A program made the translations under genes and the position numbers. Positions 1-9,963 of a DNA stretch of 64,000 nt are shown here, piece after piece (position 1 is the stretch's first letter; each line of letters starts with the position of its first letter). The stretch is from Fusarium oxysporum f. sp. lycopersici 4287 (Eukaryota; Ascomycota; Sordariomycetes; Hypocreales; Nectriaceae), in the NCBI RefSeq assembly GCF_000149955.1, contig NC_030988.1:1822109-1886108 (forward strand), read 5' to 3'. The notes beneath the pieces are model-generated. The model worked only from the letters and a program-made list of their open reading frames with translations. It was not told the origin of the DNA and did no database searches.

Positions 1-82
1 AGGCTATCTCGCACGTAATCCATTCTCTAGACAGCGCAAAAATCACTGTTGAGGTCACACTGACCTTATCTCCCGCACGAAA

Positions 83-1571
83 ATGGACGCTACGATATGT
101 CCTTTTGACCTGGTCCTGTCATGTCGCACAAGTGAAAATGTAAGTACCAGGGATCCTCTGTCACTGAATCCACTCGGGGTTCTACCCCCAGCTACTCCGT
201 GCAAATCAGCCTACCCAAACACATCCTTCTCCCCAGCATCCTGCTCCACATTCCCCCAAAAGCCGGCATCCCTGTGGCGCTCTCGCGTAAGTTTCCGCGG
301 CACATCATTAAGTATCCAGATCCCTGGAACAAACCGTGGGGCATTGTCATATTCCAAATTGAAGAACATGCTCATCGTTTGTTAGGCTGTGGCGTCAGAA
401 ATCGGTCAATTTCCACCTGTGTGGGATCAACCCATTCCCAGATCCGACTATTACTCCAATAAGACACCATTTTACGAAAACTACTATGGGAAGGACTTCC
501 CGGGCCTTTTTTTCGATGGCCCTGCACAGTCGCCTTTCCAGAGCACAGCCGATTCCTCTCCAGAATCTGACTGCATCTCATCACCCATTCTGGATGTAGA
601 TATGACACTAAATTTCTGTATGTCACACCAAAGCTACTTGGAACTCGCAGCCGTGACTAAACTCAATGGATGTAGCGGATACGTCAATGGATATCATGGA
701 GCCCATTCCTTGGGACCTCAGTCTAGATCAACCAACATATGGTGGTCTTCCCACGTCAGACCTGTCTCAAGATGTTCAAACTGCCTCCGATTATAACCGA
801 ACAACAGCCTACCGACAACAATCAGACGCATTTTCTCTAGGGACAGTAGCGAGCAAGCCCTGGGCAGAGCCGGGCCTAGACGGAGCACAAGAAGATGACC
901 ATACCTCGAGCTCACGACAAAAGCGAACCGCCCGATCTCGACGACAGAAAAGAGATAACAGAAAGTCTTCCGAAACATCCCTTGCTAATACTGGTGGCGC
1001 TCCCTCGGTATCGGACGCTGCCAGTCCCAGCTTCACGCCGCAGTACAGCCGCGCCAGCATTGGGTCTGGATCCACGCCGATGGCTTCTGCAGCATCAACA
1101 GCTTCTAGCCGTCAAGCAAAGCTCAGAAGCGCGTCTCATACTTCGAAAAACAGTCATTCCCGGCCAAACGATACCCCCAAGGAACGCCGAACGCGCGCCT
1201 CCCACAATCTTGTCGAGAAGCAGTATCGAAATCGTCTCAATGCCCAATTCGAATCCCTTCTCAGCGTCCTACCAGAACAACTTCGCGCGGCGAACAACGG
1301 AAATGGCGATACTGACGACTCGGAGGGGAATGACGCGGACCGCCGTGTGAGCAAGGGTGAAGTTCTGGAAATGGCTCGCAAGCATATACAATTACTGGAG
1401 CAGGGGCGCGCTGAGTTGGAACGCAAGAACCTCGAGCTTCGTGGAAATCTCCGACGGCTAAAGGGATCTGCCTCTGATGGTACAGTGTCCTCGTCGAGCC
1501 AGGAAACTCCGCTCGATTTCAAAGCCGATGCGAATGGCGAGACACAAGCCGGCGACCAAGACAAGAGTTGA
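83..1571 (+). CDS. bHLH transcription factor (three-exon model)
   Basis: Predicted nuclear basic helix-loop-helix regulator. Model: exons 83-286, 386-617 and 676-1571; introns 287-385 (GTAAGT...TTAG) and 618-675 (GTATGT, branch-like GACTAA, GTAG). All junctions keep frame, about 443 residues. The bHLH lies in the C-terminal half: basic region HNLVEKQYRNRLN, helix 1 ending SVLPEQ, an acidic loop, then helix 2 from SKGEVLEMARKHI, running into a short leucine-rich coiled coil. A Ser/Thr-rich stretch precedes it. The first intron could instead start at 140, which is also phase 0, so the N terminus is uncertain; the bHLH assignment is firm. The downstream gene at 6300-7334 has the same basic-region pattern, so the two may be paralogues. 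Target genes are unknown. Confidence 0.8.
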
Positions 1572-2180
1572 AAACGAAGGATCGCCAAGAAACAGGGAAT
1601 GACTGCGCAGGAACATGATGGAATGTTCCAAACCATCCGATGGCTGCTCTGGAAGGGAAAATCCGTTGGCACTGGATGCTCGTTTTCCATGGTACCTCAG
1701 GCATAGAGTCCAGGCCATCCCTCTTAGGCTTTCCTGGACTTTTTAAGTTCTGGCAATGGTAGCACTGGCGGCAATGCGCTTGTTTCCCTTAATGTTGTAA
1801 ACCTCCACCACGGTCACTTCAGGGGGCTCCAGCCAATTAAAACGCGTTAAATTAAAGGTACATAATATCTTACATAATTTATATTGTGATAATAAGCCCC
1901 AAACGATCCGGATTGTTATAAATTGCTACCTGATGTCGCCCTAACGAATTGACCAGGCAAATGTCACACGGTGTTGAAATGAGGATAGAAATGAGGCAAG
2001 GATCGCGATGAGAGTGAACGACTACAACTAACATCGGGCAGCATCCTACTGCCTATGATATCGGCAGATTGAACATTGGTATAGGAGGCTAACCTTCGTC
2101 GCTCCCTTAGATAAAAGTGTCACGAGCCCTGATTCTCTCATGTGCCACATTGAATGTGTGTAGGTTCTTGGTTGAGTTGT
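1572..2180. other. intergenic, no gene seen
   Basis: Probable 3' flank of the bHLH gene, AT-rich around 1850-1920. I see no credible coding frame, RNA gene or paired repeat here. Confidence 0.5.
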
Positions 2181-2250
2181 GTTAGATACGCACGAATACG
2201 ATGGGGTGAGTGTATCAAAGTGTTGACCAGAATGTGGTGATGTTGTCACG
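2181..2250 (+). repeat. solo copy of an inverted-repeat terminus
   Basis: About 55 bp beginning GTTAGATACGCACGAATACG matches, with a few changes, the two inverted termini of the gap-containing element at 37539-38316. No inverted partner was found nearby, so this is a solo or truncated end. It abuts the LEA-like fragment and LINE. Confidence 0.7.
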
Positions 2251-2374
2251 TTGTGTATTTTACATAATGGGGCGTGCGATCGTCATTGCGGTGATACTCC
2301 AGTCGGGCCCCAGTATTAAGATGTATATGGGACTTATCGTCCCGATTGCAGTCAACTTTGAGTCAGTCCCCAGG

Positions 2375-2719
2375 AGCGGAGCTGGCGTCCTGAATGATGC
2401 CGGAGATGTCCTAGATGACGCCGGCAACATTGTTGACAAGATCGCCGACACCTATAACCTCAAGAACCTCATGGGCAACACCGTCAACACCACCGGTGAT
2501 GTTGTCAGCTCTTCGGGCGATGTCCTCGGCAAGATCATGCCTATAGGACAAGGAAAGCCTGAGGAGGAGGACGACTCCCACGACGAGGGAAAGAGCGAAT
2601 ACACAACCCAGTCCAAAGTCAAGAAGTCCGGCGGCCTGGGAGACACCGTCGGTAGTGTCACAGGAGCTGTCGGCGACACAGCTAAAGAAGCCACGGAAGG
2701 TGTTGGCGATACAGGTAAA
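2375..2719 (+). pseudogene. LEA-like / DUF3659-type repeat protein fragment
   Basis: An open stretch encodes low-complexity repeats of the type GDVLDDAGNIVDKI followed by Gly/Asp/Val/Thr repeats (GDTVGSVTGAVGDTAKEA), resembling fungal LEA-like proteins with DUF3659-type units. No convincing start is present: the upstream 170 nt belong to the repeat at 2181. At about 2720 the frame runs directly into LINE coding sequence. It appears to be an internal piece of a stress or cell-surface-type gene cut by the LINE. Family assignment is by pattern only. Confidence 0.45.
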
Positions 2720-5340
2720 AACGGTCAACGATACAACAATAGTCAACTTTTATCGCCAGAACGACGAGCTCAAGCGCTTCGTCGAAATCGTAGAGCTGGG
2801 ATCGACGGCGATCCCCGTCGCCGCCTCAAGCCCACTAGAACTAGACAAGCTCGCATCCACACTAGTGAGCCTCTTGCAATCAGCAGCAAAGGCAGCGGGC
2901 CGGCCTGCGAGGAAGGGAGCACGCAACGCTCCGTGGTGGACCGAAGAGTGCGCCCTTGCTGCTGCCGGGTATCGGGCGATCAGAAGGCTGTACCCTCTCG
3001 GATTCAACCAAGAGGTTCAAATAACCAAGCGAGATTTCCACCATGTGGTCCGCCGCACCAAAAGGCTTTATTGGCGGAACTTGATCAACAGCTTCTCAGA
3101 CAGCAGTTCCGTTTTCAAGGCCGTCCGATGGCTGAGATCGCCAGGAGCCTTCCAACCGCCTCCACTCCAAGTGGACGACATAGTCTACGAAACCCAGCTC
3201 GACAAGGCCAACGCGCTCCGGCGAGCAACTCTAGAGCGTCGGACAGCTGAGGATGATATCCAGAATCCCTGAATCGAAGTCAGCCCTCGCAAAACGATCC
3301 CATTCCCGCAGGAAATCTCTCTAGAAGAAGCACAGGACGCGACCCTCTGTACCGGGAATACATCGCCGGGGGCAGATAACATCACAGTCAAGCTCCTCAC
3401 AGCAGTATGGCATATTATCGGAACACACGTTCGCCGCCTCTTCGAGGGGTGCCTGGCCATAAACCACCACCCAAAGCCTTTCAGAGCGGCCGAGGTGGTT
3501 ATGATCGCCAAACCCGGACGCAGAGACCTGACGGCCCATCTCTCTGTTCTCCTGCCTCGGCAAGGGACTGGAACTGTTAGTAGCGCGCCGTCTCGCGTGG
3601 GCATGTATTTACTATGGAGTCCTTCACCCGCAACAAGCTGGAGCGCTTCCAAAGAGGTCTGCAACAGACCTCGTAGCCGCCCTAGTTCACGACATTGAGG
3701 AGGCATTTGCTCGCAAGAAGGTGGCCACGCTGGTCACGATGGATATCCAAGGCGCGTTCGACACTGTCCTGCGCAACAGACTGATTCTGCGACTTCGGGA
3801 ACAGGGCTGGCCCGAACATCTCGCCCGATGGGCCAGATCCTTTATGGATGACCGATCTGCTTGTGTTAGGTACCAAGATATAATCACCCCGCTCTCTCCT
3901 CTCCAGTGCGGTCTCCCTCGGGGATCGCCGGTATCGCCGATCCTCTTTCTGTTATATACAGAGCCCACCTACCGACTGAGCAACCCTCAAGGCCGGTTCG
4001 GCTATGCAGATGACACAGCCATCCTGTGCGTCGGTGACACGGTCGAGGAAACGGCCGCTGCGTCATCACGTTCTGTCGAAGAAATGGTCCGCTACGGCAC
4101 CGAAGTATGGTACCCAGGGGCAACCCAACCGCGGTGGGACCAACCGTCCAAAGACCGGCCGTCAAGTATCCAACATCTCCTGCAGAGAATGAACAAGGCT
4201 ATAGTTCAATCTATGCGAGCTATAGTCCCTGTCTGGAAGACGACCCCAGTCGCCATCCTCCATCGGGAAAGCGGGATACCACCTATCACTCAGCTTCTTG
4301 AAGCACGTCGATACTGTTTCTCCGCCCGGCTTAAATCCCTTGATGAGGCTCACCCCCTCGCGAAGCGCACGCTTCCACCCAGGCAGCCCACATACCATCA
4401 GCTCATTAAGCGGAAGTACCAAGCTCCAACAGAGAGCAGCTTTAGAACCCGTCTTCGGAGGACCAATGAACTCCTCGCACCCTGTCCACGACCAGCCCTC
4501 ATGCAGAAATGCTTCGGCAAGGGATAAGATACACCCCTGCAGACAGCCCCGAAAGAGCAATCGGCCGAGGCCTTCCTCCAGTGGGTTGAGACAGTAGACC
4601 TAACCACCTAGATCGTATACTCAGACGGCTTATTGTCTTCGGAGGGAGCAGCCAGCTATGGCTTCGCCATTCACCAGAAGGACCTCTCCATCTGCGAGGG
4701 CTCGGGCCGTCTTAGACCTGCCGAAGTCTTTGACGCTGAAGCTACAGGAGCACTGGAGGGCCTAAGGCCGCTCTGAACCTCCCAGGATCAGCGGCACGGG
4801 ACATTGTAGTCTGTCTAGTACGCTAGATACCTGGCCACACAGACATTCCCGGCAGCGAACAAGCCGATAAACTAGCAAAGGCAGCGTCCTCGCTACCAGA
4901 ACCGGAAGGCGCTCAGCAGACGCTAGCATACCTGCGAAAGGTGGCGAGGCAGAAACCAAAAGAAGCTTTCGAAATATGGTGAACAATCTCCATTCCCGAG
5001 CAATACAAGAGATTGAATGTCAAGGCGACTATATGTTGCCCACCGGAACTCTCGCTCCCTCGGGCTGCCCTACACCATCTACTCGCAGCAAGATCCCTCC
5101 ATGGGGATTTCGCTGCATACCACGAATGATTCAACCACAACGACGCGCGGGTGACTTGCTCGCGCGGACGACGCAAAGCACCTAGCCATGTCTTCTACTA
5201 CAGGAAAGTACCGCGCGGTGTCGAATAAGGCTCGTCCCCTCGCCGACTGCGGCGGTCAACCTCGCAATGGGAAGGAACTTCGACAAGTACATCAAGTTGA
5301 CCAAATCAAGCGCCTTCTTCGAAAGGATATGCACTAGTTA
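2720..5340 (+). pseudogene. LINE reverse transcriptase / RNase H polyprotein remnant
   Basis: RT landmarks: a first catalytic block DIQGAFDTV, then GLPRGSPVSPILF, then the YADD box near 4005. Lesions: TGA at 3270-3272 where a Trp codon is expected, frame changes around 3530-3700, loss of most of the thumb and connection between about 4095 and 4105 (the sequence jumps from the post-YADD helix to EVWYPG), and stops in the RNase H part (TAG near 4611, TGA near 4776). It cannot make an active protein. RNase H is recognised from YSDG and a later FDAEATGALEGL block. Confidence 0.85.
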
Positions 5341-5735
5341 CTAAACGAGGCAGATAGGAGATGCATTTGCGTCTCCTCCTCTCCTTCTATCTTCCTTTCC
5401 CTTCTGTTTCTTTGTTTCTTTTCTTTATTCTCATGGGCTCGGCCGCCTTGTGCGGTCATGCCGCCGCCTCTCCCCAGTCTCACTAAAGACTGACTGATAC
5501 AGCGGCTATCGCTATGATAGCCGCACCTGGTCATCCCGCTGACGGGTAACAGGCTCGACAGGACGCGCTTTTGAGCCGATGATATGCTAGATACTGGTCT
5601 GTTCTGTAATTTGCGAATGCTTTACGTAGATTTTAGCACTAGAAACTCTAGCTCAGCAGGTCCTGTGCCCCAATAGGGGACTTTACGGGCCTCACGGCCC
5701 CCCGGACGAAAAATATACATACATACATACATATT
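2720..5735 (+). mobile_element. 5'-truncated Tad-clade LINE (non-LTR retrotransposon)
   Basis: Coding remnants in order: the region between endonuclease and reverse transcriptase (APWWTEEC motif near 2930), reverse transcriptase, RNase H (YSDG near 4620) and the usual C-terminal GRNFDKYIKLTKSS segment near 5275. There is no endonuclease or gag part, so the copy is 5'-truncated. A polypyrimidine tract lies at 5380-5430. The 3' end carries a short GC-rich palindromic segment (GGGCCTCACGGCCCCCC) followed by TACA tetranucleotide repeats at about 5714-5733, taken as the tail. A target duplication could not be assigned. Confidence 0.85.
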
Positions 5736-6299
5736 TTTCATTCTGATTGTATCGCAGCATGGTACCTTGCAGAACATGATACGTGCCCTGTATGTATTCA
5801 TAACTTTGTTACCAACGCTTGTAGACTGGAAAGACCACAGCAGATCCATGTATATGATGGACGGATAGAAAATGTTTAGATATCCTACTAGGACCAAATC
5901 TGTGTTCTATTGACCAGTTACAAAGAGTTTACTATCTGCCGGATGTACTAGGGAACTTAATCATAGTCTGCCAATTCCAGTCGAATTTAGTATCTTTTAG
6001 TCTCAAGATTAGCATATGGAGGCTTGCACTCTCCACGGGCTCCAGTTTGAGCCCGGCAGATGATGCTAGCCTTGTTATCGAGCATCAAAGATATGTAGCA
6101 ACCAGGACAACCTTTACGCCGCAAAGCAGTTGTTCCGCCAGTTGCGGTAAGTGGAGCGCACGGACCTCAAAGTGTCTCATGCAAAGCAAAGCAAATACAT
6201 ATAATAAGTGAGTGGTTTGCCATACTCACATCCACAAACATCTTATAGCACTACCTATGTACATGTTGTCGTTGCCGACATCCAGCTTCTTTTGTGTCA
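5736..6299. other. intergenic, no gene seen
   Basis: Moderately AT-rich DNA between the LINE tail and the 3' end of the second bHLH gene. Nothing coding or repeated was recognised. Confidence 0.45.
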
Positions 6300-7334
6300 T
6301 TATACGATCGTAAAGCCCCTGTCCAGATGCTGTATCTGATCAGACAGATGTCTGTTCTCCTCCTCGAGGGCGAGGATGCGCTGCCTTGCGAAATCCAACA
6401 CCTCCCCTCGACTGTAACCACAGCCCGGTGCTTCCGGATCTTCTTCGTGGCCGGACTCGTCTTTCGCCTTTGAAGCTTGGAGCACAGCCAATAGTCGCTC
6501 GAATTTCTGCTTCAAGCGGGTGCGGTACTGTTTCTCAACATTGTTATGGCACTCCCTAGCTTGAACGACATGCGCAGGGAGTGCGGGTTTCTTGACGACC
6601 TTCTTTGGCCTGCGTGATGCCGAGCGCATCTTCACTTGAGTGGGAGTTTTTTCCAAGCCCACAAGACTCTCTTCATTGCTCGTTGTCGAGTCGCGTCGCT
6701 CCAAAAGCCCCGCAGTAAGTGCTGGCGGCAGGACTTTTGCCTGGTTCATGTCGGCCCAGGATGAATCGAGGTTCTTGATGGAATGCTTCGACTGCGGCCC
6801 CTCTCCGCTCTGTGCAGGTAGGTCATCATTCCCAATACAACTATTGGTGATACAAGAGGAGGCTTTTCCTGTCTTGTGCAGCTGACTTGAAGAGGGGTTT
6901 GGTCGCGGTTGGGTGAGGGGTATGTTGGGGATGGGCGAGATTGGCCGAAGATAATACCCAGGTGCCCGGTACAAGGGATCGAGGAACACAGGGTCTGTAG
7001 AAGGTCATTCTCTGCATTCGATAAGACCATGGGCATCTTACCCTGCTCGAATTGACTGAGGATATTATCGAATGTCGACTGTGAGTGAGGTGTCAACCTG
7101 GACTGCCATGAGGGGTGGCAAGGTGTTGTGAGAGCACCGGTGTCTTGGCCACACGGACAGGTGAAATTGTGCAATGATTGGAAGATTACCTAAATGCGAC
7201 AAGGGTTCATGTCGTCCTGCATCTGTCGAATACCGACCGCTACTTACCTTGGAGGAAAATGGCGTTCCGTCCCATTCGAAAACGTTAAAGTCCGAAATAA
7301 TAGCAGCGGTGCTCATAATAATCTGTGCATCCAA
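6300..7334 (-). CDS. bHLH transcription factor (three-exon model)
   Basis: Second predicted nuclear bHLH regulator. Exons 7334-7248, 7189-7042 and 6994-6300; introns 7190-7247 (58 nt, GTAAGT...TTAG) and 6995-7041 (47 nt, GTAAGA...ACAG). The spliced frame is 930 nt, 309 residues, from an ATG in MDAQIIMSTAA. The C-terminal bHLH has basic region ECHNNVEKQYRTRLK, helix 1 KFERLLAVLQ, an acidic loop and helix 2 SRGEVLDFARQRI, then a short coiled coil to the end. The N-terminal 190 residues are Pro/Ser-rich with no known domain. Its basic region resembles that of the gene at 83-1571, suggesting a duplicated pair divided by the LINE. Confidence 0.82.
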
Positions 7335-7508
7335 TGATGGCGATGTCTTGAAGGGGAGAGACTAGCTCAATGCCTCTGGCACAAAGAATTATATACAACA
7401 GCCCGGAGCTGGTGGCGTTGGTATGTGATACGCAAAGCTTGTGATATGGCACATCAATTTGTGTTATTCCCCAATATTTTCCGACCTACCTTACCTCAAT
7501 GTGCTGGG

Positions 7509-7825
7509 AGGTCTCGACTCTCCTCGCGTCTGGGCTATCCCTTTGAGTGCCACAGCCCTTAGGAGAGTCACTCGCCCCACTTAGCTTAGTCATAAGGTTA
7601 GTACGTGCAGGGTACCGGAAGTTCATAAGAGATTTGCCAAGTCTGTAAGGTAGCTCTTTGTAACTATCAAAACTGCTGGGACTTTTACCATCATACAAAT
7701 TAGTATGTGTGGAAAAGTACCGTTAGTTTCATTTATCTTGGTTGGCTCTATACCCCTGTCGTGACCCCGCCTAAGGGCTGTGGCACTCAAAGGGATAGCC
7801 GAGGGTCGAGGCCCTGCAGGAGTTG
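7509..7825. repeat. short inverted-repeat (MITE-like) element
   Basis: About 60 bp at 7509-7575 is inverted relative to 7760-7825. The shared core is CTAAGGGCTGTGGCACTC followed by AAAGGGATAGC. A diverged third copy lies at about 38478-38530. No clear target duplication was seen and the interior has no coding sequence. It is probably a small non-autonomous element. Confidence 0.65.
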
Positions 7826-8435
7826 CATCCGGTTACCCGACAAAACTAAAGACTTATCGGGGCATGGCGTTGATTACGATAATGTCGAATAGTGGTGAGA
7901 TGCAGCCAAGCCACATCACCTGATATCAATATACATAGCTGTCTGCGTTTGCGATTCGTGCGTTTCATCACCATCAGGGTCTTGGTGATCTCGATCTCGG
8001 TCTGAAGAAGCTAACCAATCTGACTGGCCATGGTTCGATGTCCATCATCTCAGGCAGCGGTACCCAATGTTTTTACAGATCCCGATGGTTACATCGCTTA
8101 TCTGTTATCAGCTAACTTAACGTACGGTGGCTGACGGCTGTTGAACTAGTCCCAGCGTCCAACATCAATTATTGGCCAAGCTGCTGTATTCAAAGTTTGG
8201 CTAATTACCCTATGACGATATAACGAGTTGTTCCACCCTTATTGGTGTCACTTCAATGCACCATTAATGCCCACAGTACGAACAAAATCAATCATCTTTT
8301 CCTGTCGCAATCGCCCGTCCCTTCATCCTGCATCCCTTGTCCTAGACCATAACATGATAAGAGACTCATCAGCAGCATCTACCACTAAAACAGCCACTAG
8401 ACTCCAGTTTCATGGGAACATGCCAGGTGGTTTAT
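7826..8435. other. intergenic, no gene seen
   Basis: Flank between the inverted-repeat element and the 3' end of the bZIP gene. No credible frame. Confidence 0.45.
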
Positions 8436-9279
8436 TCATCCGTTATTTCCGCCCAGTCCTCGTCTCGGGCTACTGGCACTGGCAGTGATGCAGTTGGGAC
8501 TGCTGAAGGGAGATTGTTTCGAAATCAGAGTTTCGACAGAATTGACCGCTTCACTTGCGATATATCGCCGAATGAGGGTGCAGTCGCAGTCGCCGTGCCT
8601 CAGGAGCTCGAGCTTTAGTTGGTAAGCTGTTTCCCTCAGCTCGTTGCAGGAAGCAGATAGCTCTTTGTGCTGGTCTTGGAGCTTCTCCACCTCTGCGTTC
8701 AACTTGTCTTGTTGCTCTTGCTTTCGGGCACGACAATCCGCCGCAGCTCTTCGGTTCCTCTCCAAAATCTTCATGTAGCGTTTTTTCTCTTCCTTGTTGA
8801 GTTCAGTCTTCGTCCTTCTTGCATTCTTTTTGTCACTGGGCTTTCGTCTGTTTCTTTTCTTCCCCTCAGCCTTTGTAACCGCATTCGTGTGGGTCTTGAT
8901 GCTAGCGCTGACCTTCACGCCAGTGGGCAGTGCAGGTTCGGCCTCAGGTGGAGTCGAATTTGGGATCGATTCAGTGGCAATGCTTAAGCTTCCGTGGTGA
9001 TCTTGCAGAATGTCCAAGCTTGCCTCTTCGTACACGCATGCTTGCTTGCTGTATTCGACTTGCAGGTTGAAAATATTCTTCGACGCCGTGCGTGCTGGAC
9101 AGAGATCCTGATAACGGTGCAGAGTACAGTCCCTCATCATTCACCATGCTGCCCGTAATAGCATCATTCACGCAGTACTCAGAGGAAGAAGGCGATATCA
9201 ATGGCTCAGGAACTGCACAGATGGTATAGAGAGTGTTGGATGAAATGTGCCAATCCCATGGGTGTAGACCTTCAGGCAT
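8436..9279 (-). CDS. bZIP transcription factor (two-exon model)
   Basis: Predicted nuclear leucine-zipper regulator of the ATF/CREB-like fungal type. Exons 9279-9172 and 9107-8436, intron 9108-9171 (64 nt, GTGAAT...TCAG, phase 0), giving 259 residues. A 37-nt intron using a later GTGAAT is also in frame but short. Basic region ERNRRAAADCRARKQEQ (the N-x7-R signature) near residue 150, preceded by a Lys/Arg-rich stretch and followed by a zipper with heptad leucines (LNAEVEKLQDQHKEL... then LRETAYQLKLELL). A Cys-rich HGDCDC segment after the zipper also occurs in some ATF-type proteins. The N-terminal half is Ser/Pro/acidic and unassigned. It is the third transcription-factor gene within 9.3 kb. 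Confidence 0.85.
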
Positions 9280-9403
9280 GTCTCCCCATAATGAGGCTCA
9301 TCTTGAGTGTTAATGCCCCAGTCAATAAGTGAAGTCATTTGGAAGTGGAAGTAGAAGCGAAATCTGGAGATAACTATCCAAGGATGTATTTACCATGCAG
9401 TAC

Positions 9404-9963
9404 CCACCTGCCGGTCATACCCACCTGCCGGTCAGCGAAAAAAAGATTTCCCCATACATAATGCACTTTTTTAACCTCATGGGAAAAACTTAATAAAAAT
9501 AGTAAAAATAAGTTTATCACTAAAATTTAGATCAAAATTGAATCTGTTTTGATATTTTCTGGGTCTTTTAACCTCACGCCCTGTGCGGGTGCGTACGACA
9601 CCTAATTCTTCCTTCCCTGAATTTGACCTCTCATCCTCTTCTATCACTCCCACCTCGATCACATCCTCAGCAACATCCACCCCTTCAATTGCTTCGTTTG
9701 GCTCTGAAATAGTGTCAACAGCTGCTAGAGCCTCTACCAGCGTGATAAATTTCTTATTGGGGTTCGGTATCGCCTTTCTCTTCTTGCCTCTGCTCAACCG
9801 GCCACTTCCTCCTCCAGGCTGGCTATTCTGGTGCTCAAAGAGGCGATCTTGGACTCTTGGGTTTCAAACCCTTTTGATATCACAGAATACCGCCTTCTGG
9901 TAGAGGGGCTCTTGTTCTTCCCCAGGTCTCTGACGTGACGGCTGGTCTTTGGCGTGTTATCAG
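9404..9963 (-). mobile_element. Pogo-A: truncated Fot1/pogo relic
   Basis: Minus-strand frames near 9480-9960 encode the C-terminal end of a pogo-type transposase closely related to that of Pogo-E at 32514: DNTPKTSRHVRDLG, then RRRYSVISKGFE, then GKKRKAIPNPNKKF. A one-base loss near 9797 changes the frame. The left end (9404-9438) has a 17-bp unit starting CCCACCTGCCGGTCA twice in tandem, next to a TA at 9402-9403. The rest of the element is missing: hAT-1 begins at 9964 and no Pogo-A sequence was recognised beyond 12952. Confidence 0.75.

Noticed and set aside
5380..5430. Polypyrimidine tract as a promoter element or splice site
   Set aside because: It lies within the LINE 3' untranslated region; no gene start follows.
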